A stretch of 64,000 nt of DNA from Tachypleus tridentatus (GCF_004210375.1 NW_027467782.1:27383276-27447275), one strand, 5' to 3'. Shown: positions 11,229 to 23,705, counted from the first letter of the stretch. The notes: a model not told the origin generated them from the sequence alone. Translations and numbers: made by a program.

Positions 11229-12709
11229 GGATATTTTTTTATTTTAAAGAGAAATATGTGTACCTGTAATAACTGTAACAATACCTGTACTCGTAATAAC
11301 GTTACAAGCTCAGAGTATGTGAAGTTACACATGTTAAGGCACTGATTGTCAGACCAAAATGACAATAACAGTTGTGCACTTTGAAAACGGAGGAAAACAT
11401 CGGATTTTTCGCCAAAACGCATTCGTGTTTAATAAATTTTTTGAGATCTGCATGTTCTGCAAGTGAAACATGTGCAAAATCCCTATAAAAGTGACGGGTT
11501 CTCGGTTTCCATAGCTCAGTGTTAAGCTACCGACACGCAATACAGTTACGGCAAGACTGACTGAAGCACAACGCAACAATGCCATTGGTCGCTTGGAAGC
11601 AGGCGAATCTCGATCAGATGTTGCCAGAGCTGTGAATGTCCACCCAAGCACCATCACAAGGCTATGGAATCGTCACCAATAACATGGATCAACTCGTGAC
11701 CGTTCACTATCTGGCAGACCTCGTGTGACCACGCCCGCACAAGATCGCTACATCCGGTTACGTCACCTTCGGGATAGGACCACCACTGCGACGTCTACTG
11801 CCTCAAACATACAAGGGCTGCGTAGGATTTCCGATCAGACCGTACGCAACCGTCTACGAGATGCAGGAATCCGACCTCGACGTCCAGTCAGAGGCATCAT
11901 CCTCACCCAGCAACATCGTCAAGCACGGCTGCAATGGACTCAGGCACATCGGGTATGGTCTCATCGACGATGGAGGCATGTTTGGTTCAGCGATGAATCG
12001 CATTTATGCTTTGTAGGCAGGATGGAAGGACTCGTGTTGACCGTCGCCGAGGTGAACGTTTTGCTGAAAACACAGATTTGGTGGTGGCAGCGTCATGATG
12101 TGGGTTGCCATCGCCTACAATGCCAGAACAGACCTTTTGCACATTCGAGGGAATCTTACGGCTCAACAATACGTCGACAAGATTCTTAGACCCCATGTGC
12201 AACCCATCATGATGAACGTCAACGACGTTTTTCAACATGACAACGTCCGTCCTCACACAGTCCGACTCACCACTATTTTCTTGAGACACCACAACATCAA
12301 CGTTCTGGCCTGGCCCTCCAGATCACCAGATTTAAACCCCATCGAACATCTTTGGGACGAGTTGGACCGACGTCTGCGACGGCGACAACCTCAACCGCAG
12401 ACTCTACCTCAGCTTGCAGCAGCTTTGCAGGCTGAGTGGACAGCCATTCCACAGGATGTGATTCGTCATCTCATCGCTTCCATGGGCAGGATATGCCAAG
12501 CAGTTATTGATGCTCACGGGGGGCATACTCGTTATTGACGTTGAGTGACGTTAAACTTCAACTAGTGAGCGTGGACTTTACCTTTGCAGACTTTGGATGT
12601 TCAGCAGTGAATGTACAAAGTTTCAAAATGTCATACAGAACGACACGGAATAAACTTGTTAACAATTTATCTCAAATTTTGCCTTTTGCGCTTCTTTTTT
12701 TGAAAAGTT
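11229..12709 (+). mobile_element. Tc1/mariner-type transposon, copy 1 (5' TIR tip missing)
   Basis: It shares its whole length with copy 2 at 13038. The left end begins inside the terminal inverted repeat (GGATATTTTTTATTTTAAAG), lacking about 28 outer bases. The right end keeps GCCTTTTGCGCTTCTTTTTT. It carries a broken DD34E transposase and abuts a tandem repeat on its right. Confidence 0.85.
11580..12538 (+). pseudogene. Tc1-type transposase, broken
   Basis: The reading frame starts around AIGRLEAGESRSDVARAVNV (helix-turn-helix, with HPSTITRLW). It has an in-frame TAA near 11681, then TPAQDRYIRLRHLRDRTTTA, and two frameshifts between about 12010 and 12095. Catalytic positions remain visible: D in WFSDES, D in FQHDN, and E in NPIEHLW 35 residues later (DD34E). 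It ends HGGHTRY-TGA. It cannot make an active enzyme as it stands. Confidence 0.85.
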
Positions 12710-12710
12710 T

Positions 12711-13038
12711 AGTTCATCCTCAGCTTTTAAAGGACATACTTCTCTAATCAGTGAATGACACCTATGTTGATGTAGTAGCAGGAAGTAGAAATAGTTCATC
12801 CTCAGCTATTAAAGGACATACTTTTCTAATCAGTGATTGACACCCATGTTGATGTGGTAGCAGGAAGTAGAAACAGTTCATCCTCAGCTACTAAAGGACA
12901 CACTTCTCTAATCAGTGATTGACACCCATGTTGATGTGGTTGCAGGAAGTAGAAACAGTTCATCCTCAGCTACTAAAGGACACACTTCTCTAATCAGTGA
13001 TTGACACCCATGTTGATGTGGTAGCAGGAAGTAGAAAT
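12711..13038. repeat. 82-bp tandem repeat, four copies
   Basis: Units begin AGTTCATCCTCAGC at 12711, 12793, 12875 and 12957 and end GCAGGAAGTAGAAA. The last two are almost identical. The block fills exactly the space between the right end of Tc1 copy 1 and the left end of copy 2. Confidence 0.95.
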
Positions 13039-14194
13039 ATACTCTTCAAAAAAGAAATGCAAAAGGGATATTTTTTATTTTAAAGAGAAATATATGTAAT
13101 AACGTTACAAGCTCAGAGTATGTGATGTTACACATGTTAAGGCACTGATTGTCAGACCAAAATGACAATAACAGTTGTGCATTTTGAAAACAGAAGAAAA
13201 CATCGGATTTTTCGCCAAAACGCATTCGTGTCCAATAACGTTTTTGAGAGATCTGCATGTTCTGCAAGTTCAACATGTGCTAAATCCCTATAAAAGTGAC
13301 GGGTTCTCGGTTTCCATAGCTCAGTGTTTAGCCACCGACATGCAATACAGTTACATCAAAACTGACTGAAGCACAACGCAACAATGTCATTGGTCGCTTG
13401 GAAGCAGGCGAATCTCGAACATATGTTGCCATAGCTGTGAATGTCCACCCAAGCACCATCACAAGGCTATGGAATCGTCATTAACAACATGGATCAACTC
13501 GTGACCGTCCACGATCTGGCAGACCTCGTGTGACCACGCCTGCACAAGATCGCTACATCCGGTTTTGTCACCTTTGGGATAGAACCACCACTGCGACGTC
13601 TACTGCCTCAACAGACCTTTTGCACATTCGAGGGAATCTTGCGGCTCAATGATACGTCGACGAGATTCTTAGGCCCAATGTTCAACCCATCATGGTGAAC
13701 ATCAATGACGTTTTTCAACATGACAACGCCCGTCCTCACACAGCCCGACTCACCTCTGTCTTTTTGAGACACCACAACATCAACGTTTTTCCCTGGCCCT
13801 CCAGATCACCAGATTTAAACCCCATCGAACATCTTTGGAACGAGTTGGACCGACGTCTGCGACGGCGACAACCTCAACCGCAGACTCTACCTCATCTTGC
13901 AGCAGCTTTGCAGCTGAGTGGCCAGCCATTCCACAGAATGTGATTTGTCATCTCATCGCTTCCATGGGCAGGAGATGCCAAGCAGTTATTGATGCTTACG
14001 GGGGGCATACTCGTTATTGACGTTGAGTGACGTTAAACTTCAACTAGTGTGCGTGGACTTCGCCTTTGTAGACTTTGGATGTTCAGCGGTGAATGTGCAA
14101 AGTTTCACACATGTCATACAGAACTACCCGGAATAAACTTGTTAACAATTTGTCTCATATTTTGCCTTTTGCGTTTCTTTTTTTGAAGAGTATA
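13038..14194 (+). mobile_element. Tc1/mariner-type transposon, copy 2, internally deleted
   Basis: Both ends are kept. The left reads TATACTCTTCAAAAAAGAAA and the right is its inverse (TTTCTTTTTTTGAAGAGTATA), flanked by TA. Compared with copy 1, about 330 bases of transposase are missing between TCTACTGCCTCAA and CAGACCTTTTGCAC near 13611. Confidence 0.9.
13375..14020 (+). pseudogene. Tc1-type transposase, deleted copy
   Basis: It lacks the middle of the catalytic domain with the first catalytic Asp. The second Asp (FQHDNARPH) and the Glu (NPIEHLW) remain at 13692-13943. It has an in-frame stop (CAATGATAC region) and a one-base loss in CAGCTGAGTGG that shifts the C-terminus. Confidence 0.85.
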
Positions 14195-14444
14195 TATTCA
14201 ACTATGCTTATTTTATCCATAGTCTGATGTGAGTGTCTTAAACCCTTCAAATTTATATTATTTCGTTTAACTAGAAACTACAATTCTCAGATGTTCATAA
14301 TTTGTATGTTTACCTGGTAGCTAGACCAACATATTTCGTATTATTTGTGAAACTGAAATCATAATCTAATTTATATAACAGAACCAGTTAACTTTTATGA
14401 CCTTATCTTACTCGTGTTATTTGTAATTTTACTAGTTCAAAACG

Positions 14445-14715
14445 TCAGTTTTTGGTTTTACTGGTGGTGTTCACATGTGTCTGTCTTCTAACTCAAAATT
14501 TCATGCTTACATTTTATTGGTAGTGTTTAGTCGTGTCTGTATTCTAGCTCAAAAGTGAAGTTTTGGTTTTACTGGTAGTGTTCACATGTGTCTGTATTCT
14601 TGTTCCAAACATCAAGTTTTGGTTTTACTGGTAGTGTGCACATGTGTCTGTATTCTTGTTCCAAACATCAAGTTTTGGTTTCACTGGTAGTGTTCGCATG
14701 TGTCTGCATTCCAGG
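14445..14715. repeat. ~60-bp tandem repeat, about five copies
   Basis: Units contain GTTTTGGTTTTACTGGTAGT and GTTCACATGTGTCTGTATTC. Copies 3 and 4 are nearly identical and the outer ones are diverged. Confidence 0.9.
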
Positions 14716-15369
14716 TTAACATTGGTTCAGGTGTTGTTCGAAATAAATGGCTGCAAGTAAAGGTCGAAAATAATGAACATTATGAAATGTTTGAAACATA
14801 ACAGTTGAGAACAGCAAGTTTGAACGTTAGTAGATATATTTAACCTAATTTTTGTTTAATTATAAGTTCGGAAATAGAAGTTGTGTATATTTTTGTATTC
14901 ATGAGATCTCGTAGTGCTTGAGCCGCAAGTCGTAGCTGGCTGTGGTACTGTTTGTCATTTAGTATAAGCTAGAATGTTTTAAACTAGGAAGCCTGTAAAT
15001 TATTTTATAGAGTATAAAAGTGTTGAAAAATGTGTTTGTTTGTTGGACTTAAAGCCACTTTGAGCTGTCTAGTATAGGTGTACAAACAGAAATACTGTTT
15101 TATACTATATTTTTTAATTTTGTAATTTAAATGTTCGGTAGTGGGAGTTGCGGGTCCTAAAGATAGTATTGACATGAAAAGGTTTAATAACTTAGGTCAA
15201 GAATACCAAGAATACCTTAGGCCAAGAATTTTCATTTTAAGCTATGAGACATTGTGGAGTGATTAGAGTTGTTTCAACAGCATAATTAGATAAAAGAAAG
15301 TCACGTGGATATTGGGAACCAGTTTGTGTGTTCGCTATCGCTGTTATTGAGTCGTTCTACGTTAATTAG

Positions 15370-15513
15370 TTTGTTTGTTTTGTTTAATTTTGTGCAAGGC
15401 TACACGAAGGTTACCTGCGCTAGTCATTCCTAATTTTGCAGTGTAAGACAAGAGAGAAGACAGCTAATCATCACCACCCACTGCCAACTCTTGGGCTACT
15501 CTTTTACTAACGA
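15370..15513 (-). repeat. SINE-A copy, 3' half
   Basis: TTTGTTTGTTTTGTTTAATT and TGCGCTAGTCATTCCTAATT to GGGCTACTCTTTTACTAACG. The head is missing. Confidence 0.88.
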
Positions 15514-16506
15514 TACATTAAGATACGCGGTTTCTTTTTTCCGCAACAAAACAAAAAAAAAAAAAAAAATGGCAAACCGAGTGTTTGTAATTTCAAAACT
15601 TTAAATAACTCAGAAAAAAAATCGCAGGGTGCGGTATCTATCAGATGCAACAATGATTTAGTAATAAATCTAACTCGAAGTGAGTTTGTGACGGTTAGGG
15701 TCTTTGTTTACTATGATTTCATCTGTTGCTGTATGTGGACAGAGCCAACTACTGAAGATTTCTGTCATTATTTTCAAGAAAGCAACTAATAAAACTGTTT
15801 TGGGTTTGAATTTTGTAGCTGGGAATATGGTTTATAATTATTTTTAACAGTGAGTTTTCGACAGTGAAATGTAACAAAACGATTGTTTGTTTCTTTCTTA
15901 GGTTGGCACAAAGCTCCATATTTTACTATATACTTTCTGTCTACAGCGAGAAATCAAATTCCTGGCTTTAGTGTCATAAGCCCGCTGAACTATTTTTGAC
16001 GCGACAAAACGAAATTTTGTTTTACTTGGATATTTGAACATAAGTACGCAAGAGGTCTCTGTGCTAGCTTTCCCTAATTTTGAACTGATAGATAGATACG
16101 AGCAGCATTTACTATCAACTCTGGAATTGCTCTATTCGAATTCTTCAATCTCACTGCCACTATTAAAACTATTGGCGCGCTTTTATTTAGGTGAAACGTG
16201 AACTATGGATCTTCAGCTGCATTGCCCGAATGTAAATCACTCGGTCAAGCTTAACCCACAAACTATTATGTTTTTTGAAACTCAGTTGAATGAATGGTAA
16301 AATATTATATCGAAACGCCTTCCTCTACACTTTTGTTTCTACAATAGTTGTCGTCCATTTAACTTAAATTCAGTACTAATACTCTGTCAAACAGTGTATG
16401 AAATAATGTTATATTTTTTCTTTTGTCTTTTACTCTAAGATGTACATGTTTCGTAAAGAAATAAGCCTTCTTATGGTATTAGTTTATTGTTTCTTCATCT
16501 ATGCGT

Positions 16507-16778
16507 GGCACGACACGGCCCAGTGGTTTGAGGCGTGAGACTCGTAATCCGAGGCTCGCGGGTTCGAAACCCCGTCGCACCAAACATACGCGCCCTTTTA
16601 GTCCTGGGGGCGTTATAATGTGACAGTCAATCCCACCATTTGTTGATAAAAGAGTATCCCAAGAGTTGGTGGTAGGTGGTAATGATTAGTTGCCTTTTCT
16701 ATAGTCTTACACTGCTAAATCAGGGGCGGCTAACGGAGATAGTGCTCAAGTTGCTTTGCGCGAAATTAAAAAACAAAT
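16507..16778 (+). repeat. SINE-A copy, full length
   Basis: CACGACACGGCCCAGTGG head, B box GGTTCGAAACC, complete body. Confidence 0.92.
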
Positions 16779-16817
16779 CACCCCTAGCGGAGAAAAGAAC
16801 ACACATAAAATGTGGTT

Positions 16818-16915
16818 TGAAATGGTTGAAGTTAAACACAAAACTGCACAATAAGCTATCCGTACTCTGCCCACCACAGAGATCGAAACCTGGTGTTTAG
16901 CCTTCTAACTCTACA
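16818..16915 (-). repeat. SINE-B copy
   Basis: CTGCACAATAAGCTATCCGT, CTGCCCACCACAGAGATCGA and AACCTGGTGTTTAGCC in inverse orientation. Confidence 0.8.
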
Positions 16916-16929
16916 GACATATCGCTTTG

Positions 16930-17172
16930 GTTTGAATTTTGCGAAAAGCAGGACAAGGGCTATCTCTACTTACTTTTCATAATTTAGCAACCATAAACTA
17001 GAAGAAAGATAGCTAAACACCATCCACCACCAACTCTTAGACTATGCTTTCACTAGCAAATAATGGGACTGACCGTCACATATAATGCCCCATGGATGAA
17101 AAGACAAGTATTTTTGGTGACGGAGATTCGAACCCATGACCCTTAAATTCAGAGTCGAGCGCCAAGTATACA
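16930..17172 (-). repeat. SINE-A copy, diverged
   Basis: GAATTTTGCGAAAAGC, TCCACCACCAACTCTTAGAC and the inverse B box GATTCGAACCC. It sits directly next to a SINE-B copy. Confidence 0.85.
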
Positions 17173-17504
17173 ACAGGTGTAATAAGTTATCATAAAAGTG
17201 TAGTGCAGCGATTCACGACCTCTAACCTTGTACCTGATCTCAAAATGAAATTTCTTGGGTTCGAAACGTGCGTATTCAGTTTTATAGTGAATTTATAGAA
17301 GTGGAATATTTAGAGACAAGGATTAATGTTAAATTTTAATGTAATCATAAAACTGATATCTGGACGTATTTTATTACTCACAATCCCCAACTGTTACAGA
17401 TTAGAAGTCTGGGAACAATGTATTTAAGACTATAGAGTGATATACGAACACCTGTAACTATTTATTGTAAGAAAACGTAATTTGAGCTTATTTTTAATCA
17501 GGCA

Positions 17505-17645
17505 AGTGCTAAGGATCGTAACACACAACAGTATCTATCTAGGCAAATACTAGCGATCAGAACATAGATGATTGTTTATCTAAGCAAATACTAGAGATAT
17601 GAACATAGGTTACTATTTATCCAGACAAGTACTAGAAATCAGTAA
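17505..17645. repeat. ~53-bp tandem repeat, three copies
   Basis: Diverged units with AGGCAAATACTAG(C/A)GAT and GAACATAG..TACTATTTATC. Confidence 0.75.
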
Positions 17646-17888
17646 AACGTGCGCATGCCATAAATCACGAGTAAAATTATACACTCTCTTAGCTAGAACA
17701 CAGCATGACATATGAACCATAAAAGCAAGAAATGAAAATACTTGTTACTTTTAATTTCAGTTTGGAAGTACATCTAGTTCACATGGTGTCATTCGTTACT
17801 AAGGTATAGTTTGTTCTTTACCTGGTTTTTTTCTTTAATTTTTGGCTTACTGTGTTTCTCCAAAGAATATTACAAGATGTAGCTTTCA

Positions 17889-18278
17889 GTAGGACCCGGG
17901 AACTATGAGGAAGACAGCACCAATAAAGTTATTGAATGGTGAAGAAGGAAACATTACCGTGTTTTGTAGATAGACCACAAGACAACCTTTAGAATCTTGA
18001 CCGTAGGAGTTTATTTCTGGTGCTGTCATTAGTGAAGATGTGCAATCTCTTACCTTACTGGACCTGTTCATTATCAGGTCACCACTTTAGTTTCATTAGT
18101 CAACGGACTTTCAGAATGACCAGTACGTTGGAATGATCATATGGAGGTAGTGAGAAGATTTGGCACCAAACTAACACACTTCTGGTTTCGGTTCATGAAA
18201 CAACAGTTTATCTCTTTACACGTTTTAAGAGCCAAACTAAAAGAAGAACTGTCTGAGCTGGATAACTTGGTTACATAG
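17889..18278 (+). pseudogene. Degenerate coding remnant, possibly LTR-retrotransposon integrase C-terminus
   Basis: Plus-strand fragments in shifting frames read GPGNYEEDSTNKVIEW, GEEGNITVF, VDRPQDNL and SEDVQSLTLLDLFI. A 48-codon stretch, EVVRRFGTKLTHFWFRFMKQ ... ELSELDNLVT and TAG, follows. The order LTLLDLFI then L.HFW.R....Q.....L recalls the LTPxHFL...FWxRW end of BEL/Pao-type integrases. The likeness is weak. A 61-codon minus-strand frame overlaps (18071-17886) and may be its shadow. Confidence 0.3.
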
Positions 18279-19221
18279 AGTTAGCCATAAACATTATGAC
18301 GAGTTGTATGTCTGACTGCAATGCATCCAAGAGAAGAGAACCTAAAACTTTGCACACATAGTAAGGGGATAGTGTGGGTGTGTACTAAGGTACTATGTGT
18401 TAGATTTGACTCAAAAATGTTCTTTATCCTAATTATTCTGCTTTGTAAAGGTCTATAGAAAAGTATCATTTTCTCTCTCTAACTGAATACAGTATTTTCA
18501 ACATAAACTTGGGAACTCTAAACATTTGAAGTAAACTAAGTTTTGGAAACAGAAATAGAGAATACTGCAGAATTTGAAGACTGAAAAAATTCAGATAAAA
18601 TCACAGTAATAAAATAATCGAATCTGAGAAACTAAAGTAAATCTATTTGTTTTTAAAAAGGGTTGGACTGAATTAAGATTGGAAAATCGTAAAATAACAA
18701 TCATTAAAGAATTGGTGCATTGGGGTAGCGATAAAATTAATTGAAATAAAGGAGACACTTAACTGGTATAGTAAGATCTTAGTGGATCCACTCCTTACTA
18801 TGTTTTAGTACTGTATATAGTGTCCAGGTTAAATGGGTTATAACTAAAATATTCCTGGTTGACCAAGTATGATAATGATTGAAAATGTTTCATGACCAAT
18901 GCTGTCAGTGAACAAAGGTCATGGAGTGACATTATTCACTGGACAAAAAATGTAAGTTGAAATTCTAGATATGAGTATGTTTTCTTTGTACACACCCCCA
19001 CTAAATGATCAAGAAAAAAGATGTTTAACATTACAGATATCAATCTTGAGGTAAAAAGGACTGGAAGGTTAAACACTAACCATTAGTGGAAGAGGAATAT
19101 TATATTGTTTGAAATGGTGAGTTGTACCAGTGATGAATATTAGTTGTCTGTTCTCTTTATTATACTTTTAAAATTAAACAATAAGATATCCTCTTATAAA
19201 CACTCTCAAACTCCTATATTT

Positions 19222-19385
19222 TGTTTTTTCTTTAACTAATTTTTTTTTACCCAGTGTTTTCCTTACATCATTGCAATATGTTACTGATTTGCATGTTTGT
19301 TTGTTTTTCTTTAATTAATTTTTTTTACCTAGTGTTTTCCTAGCATCATTACAATATGTACCTGATTTGCATGTTTGTTTGTTTT
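19222..19385. repeat. ~80-bp direct duplication
   Basis: Two copies of CTTTAA(C/T)TAATTTTTTTT, AGTGTTTTCCT..CATCATT, CAATATGT and TGATTTGCATGTTTGTTTG in tandem. Confidence 0.85.
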
Positions 19386-19786
19386 TTCTCTTTATCATTT
19401 AATACTGAAACTTATGTTAGTGAACTTTTTATTTGTCTTTCCTACAAGAAAACATCTCTTAAATAGCAACTTCTGTAACATTTTAAGAAATAAAAATCAT
19501 TCAATGTTTTTAGGCAAAAATATAATATCTACTATTTCTAAACGATTTGGTTTAGATTTGAATTTTTTCAAAATTGCAAATAAACTTTAAGAATATAATA
19601 TAACAAGCTAGAAACTTAACATCTCCCTCTGAATGCATTAATTAAAATAAAAACTACATGTACTTTAGACTTCAAAGGTTTTATTACATGCATTAATGAT
19701 CTAATGATTTCATTCATATATAATTTCAGTCAGACAATATGGTGAGTGGATGGTAGATAATATTCTAGACATATTAGACAGAATGT

Positions 19787-19910
19787 GTTTGTTTTGTTAT
19801 AGCAAAGCAACATCAGGCTATCTGCTGTGTCCACCAAGGGGAACCAAAACCCTGATTTTAACATTATAAATTCAAACACTAACCTCTGTCCTACTAGGGA
19901 ACAGACAATG
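19787..19910 (-). repeat. SINE-B copy
   Basis: ATAGCAAAGCAACATCAGGC, CCACCAAGGGGAACCAAAAC and ACCTCTGTCCTACTAGG, inverse. Confidence 0.82.
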
Positions 19911-20680
19911 AACACTTGTATAACAGCTGTTATGGAGTGAATACCTTTTCTAAGTTAGCATTCACAAACTTCATATTATAAAAACTGTTGTAATAACAAA
20001 CTACTGACATCAATAGTATTCCAACCACTACTGTAGTTGTTGTATGCCAGTGAGCCTTATAAGCTGTTAAATGCAATGGTAGCCAACATCAAGATCTTTT
20101 GTCAAGGTTAAAATAGTCTTCTTGTTTTCAAATTATAAATTTCTCTAAAAAAAAGATACCTAATTCTTTTAGCTTGTTTCACCACAGTCAAATACATTAG
20201 AATACTGAAGGTTTTTCAATGTGTGTAAATAATCATACTTAAATAATTTTAAACCTTCACACCACCATTATTTTCTAATGGGATTCAAAACATATTTATA
20301 TATGGTGTCTTTGTTGTTAATATTTGCAATAATTTTATCAAGATACAAATAATAGTTGATACTATGGAATAAGAACCAGAATCTCATTTGATTAAGTAAG
20401 TGGTTCAAAAGTTGTATGAAGTTTAAAGTTAGAAAATTGAAAACAGATGTTTCATTTCAAAGAGAATAACTGATATTTACCTGTAAGACAGGAGTATTTT
20501 GCAGTGAAAACAATATTTTATTGTTAAAAAGGCTCCAATGCATACAAAGATTCATTAAAAATTAATCATCATATCATATTATTTACAATAGGAAAATAAT
20601 TAAATGTTTAAAAAAATTACCTTTCAAAATTATACAAGAGTGTACACGTTATCTTGTATAATTATATGAGAGTAGACAAA

Positions 20681-20786
20681 GTGTTGGGGTGGGTAGTGAT
20701 GACTAGTTGCTTTCCTACAGTACTTAATCAGGGACGACTAGCGCAGATAGCCCTCATGTAGCTTTGCACGAAATTCAAAGCAAACC
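20681..20786 (+). repeat. SINE-A fragment
   Basis: GGTGGGTAGTGATGACTAGT to GCTTTGCACGAAATTCAAAG. 3' end only. Confidence 0.88.
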
Positions 20787-21784
20787 AAATTAAAACCAAC
20801 TGGTCGTTTGCCTTCACTTTTTCCTTCAGTATATAATTATTTATTGTTTCTATCAGTTTACATGCTATTCTATCCATGATTCCGATAGCATGTGACCCAA
20901 TTTAAACACGTTACTTTTGGCCTTCTGCCAAATGAATAATTTTTTGTGTTTTTATGCGAGGGGGAGTAGTAAGCTTGAGTAATTACTGCCTCCAGTCGGC
21001 ACTGCAAGTTCACGCTGAGTGATTTAGTGATTTCGATATTAGTTGTAACCTGTTATCTTGAACTCGCAAAGTTGGAGAGAAATTCAGATTCTTTTAAAAA
21101 CAAATCTTAGTCAAAGTGACGCCTGGTAGAAATTGATGAAATAACATTTAATTTCGTTTTGACCCCGATTGTCTCAGTATTTAAATTTATAAAACTATAA
21201 ACATAACCCATATAGCCCTTTTCACTAAAGTTTCTGCTACATTTACGATTTCAAACAATCGTTTATAAACTCACACTCAGTGAACATGCGCAAGTTAAAG
21301 AATTTTGTGAAAACCTATTCTGACCTTCAAGACACGTGTTACTGAAAACCTAGTTTATAGAACATGAAATATAATACTTAAAGGATTGTTGTTTATAAAT
21401 GTTTTTTACCATACCCCAGTTTATATCAATTTGCCACGCTATGAAAACATTTAGTAAAATGAGGGTTTACATTTCTACGTTTTTAAACAACAACTAGTTT
21501 AGTGTTAACTCTAACGTATACCTTACAAAATCAAATATTGGCCTTTTAAGAGGGTTTTAAGCATAGCAGCAACATATATCTATAGACTATGATCTAATTT
21601 GTCTTAATTTAACATTTTAATTAAATAATTATACAAAACATCTTTAGTTAGCATACTTGAACGTCATATAAAATAATTAAGATTCAAATCGAATTAAATG
21701 TTTGTCTTGAAAACTTATCCAACACGTAATCGAACAGTTTTGTGAAACGTTAGGATTAGTGTATTTAACTATTTACGTCACTCG

Positions 21785-22345
21785 GAAAAGGGTTCACTGC
21801 GTCTCATAATGATGGACGTGCGAGAGTGTGGAGACGTCGAGGAGAGCGATTTTCCGTAATGGTTCTGTAATGGTCTAAGCAGGCATATGTTTGGGTGGCC
21901 GCTCCGACTTACTCATACTCAACAGGGGTGCTCTGAATGCACGACAATATAGAGACGAAATTCTGGAACCCATTGTGAGGCCTTTTGCCGGTGCTGTCGG
22001 CGATGGGTTCATTTTCATGCAGGTTAACGCGCTAGCCCCCGTCGCCTAACTGTGCACGCGTATGGACTTCCTTGATGAGGAAGACATATAGACTTTTGAG
22101 TGGTTCGCCAGATCTCCAGATTTAAATCCGATTGAACATTGTTGGGATATGTTGTCGAGGTGTGTTATTGAACGGCACCACTCAGAATGTACAGGAACTC
22201 CGACAAGCCCTGCTAGACAAGTGGGCTCCCATACCCCAAGATAACATTGATAGACTGATTCGAAGTGTGCCAAATCGGTGTCAAAAGTGTATCACAGCCC
22301 GTGGAAGTCACATTAGATATTGAATGTTTCAAACATTTCTTGAAT
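21785..22345 (+). mobile_element. Tc1-type transposon fragment, strongly eroded
   Basis: It belongs to a different subfamily from the 11-14 kb copies. Remnants read FARSPDLNPIEHCWDML (catalytic Glu), ALLDKWAPIPQDNIDRLIRS and a terminal RGSHIRY with stop TGA at 22321. Earlier parts are interrupted by stops and indels. No terminal inverted repeats were found. Confidence 0.75.
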
Positions 22346-22664
22346 AAACGCATGTAAACTGTTTAAAGTATTGTATCGTATGGGATATCAGTTTTTGTGA
22401 TACTAGTCATTTTTTTTAAATTTTATTTCTCCATGTTTTACACTTCATCACACATTAAAAATGGATATAGATGGAACTGAAATAAGACAAAATATCTAAA
22501 AAATAAAAGTATTCTCACATTTGGAACACTGAGATAAATTATATAAGAAAACGTACTTGTTCTTTTAATTTTTAGCAGTTTTTTTATAGCCGTAAGGAAT
22601 TTCAGCTTAAACAGCAATACAGAGGTTCCATCTGGTCAATGAAGATATACTTAGAATATTTCAC

Positions 22665-22955
22665 TTCTGTATTTTGCAGTTTTATGAGCGTTTTTTTTAC
22701 CATTAACCGGTGGTAGATGGATCTTCACCAAACTCGGTATGGTGGTTCATTGGGTCCATGGGGGGAAACACATAGATCTTTTTGAGGCTTACGGTTTTAT
22801 GAGCGTTTCTTTTACAACTACTTCGCCCCTTATTGACCGATCAACACTGAATTTGTCTACGAAGGTTTGTTGAGTCGATGTGAGGATACGTTCAAATTTT
22901 CGGTTTTACATTTTGTCTTTGGCAGTTTTTATGGGCGTTTTATACAATTACATAT
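22665..22955. repeat. Degenerate ~115-bp tandem repeat
   Basis: GTTTTATGAGCGTTT recurs at about 22680, 22794 and (as TTTTTATGGGCGTTT) 22926. Diverged spacers share phrases such as TTGA(C/G) and CCGATC. It is probably an old repeat. Confidence 0.5.
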
Positions 22956-23087
22956 AAGGGAAGCAACTTTTCATGTCCTTGAATAACCATGAATTTACAT
23001 AACTTACGTCACTACTTTTTCACTTTTAACACGATAAATATGATACGCATAAGTAAAATACATAGGTAAATTCAGGATTTATAACGC

Positions 23088-23152
23088 AACAGTTTACCCT
23101 CTAGTAATAGAGCGCAGACAGCTCACAGTATAACTGTAGGCTCAAAACAGAT
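23088..23152 (+). repeat. SINE-B fragment
   Basis: CCTCTAGTAATAGAGCGCAG and ACAGCTCACAGTATAACTGT suggest a deleted copy. Weak. Confidence 0.4.
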
Positions 23153-23705
23153 AAACATAACATAGAAGCAAAATGGAGTATTCAGATCCTAACTTTAAAG
23201 GCTCAAGTCCCAGTTCTTTCAAAAATTACAAATTTCAAGTAAATGGCAATGGACATCTTCAGATCCAAAGTTTTAAGACTCGAGTCAGATGTTTTTCCAA
23301 ATTTACAAATTCCTCGTAAAAGACGACAGTTTAATACAAACTCTTTATTTCTCAGGGTCGTCGTTACGTCGTATTAACTCTATAAACCTTCTATCAATAA
23401 TTACTTGTTTTCCATGCAATATCTCATGATTATCAAAAACCATAACAATGGCTGAAAATATACTGCACGTAGTAAGTTGATACTACTGCCCTCTATAAAT
23501 CATGTTCTTAATAATAATATCTGTATTTCAGTTTGAGTCGCCACAGCTGAAAGCAGAGGGTCAAACGGTATAAAATATCTATTCTTTAGGTCTGTATTTT
23601 TATTACTGTGTGATATGTATACTTTCATAGAGTTTAAAAACATCCTTTTAATTAAAAACTTTAAAACCAAAATACGTTTTACCTTTCTCACGTTTGTTCT
23701 TCAGA

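Larger units (their letters stand above)
14716..17504. other. Unassigned sequence with SINE copies
   Basis: Holds SINE-A pieces at 15370, 16507 and 16930, a SINE-B at 16818, and a poly-A run near 15550. I see no exons with matching splice sites. Confidence 0.45.
18279..21784. other. Unassigned AT-rich sequence
   Basis: Besides the duplication at 19222, the SINE-B at 19787 and the SINE-A fragment at 20681, nothing could be assigned. No open frame has family resemblance. Confidence 0.45.

Noticed and set aside
17886-18071. 61-codon minus-strand frame with a donor-like GTAAGAG
   Set aside because: The plus strand of the same block shows more family-like, though frameshifted, text. The minus frame is more likely its mirror. 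Left open at low confidence.
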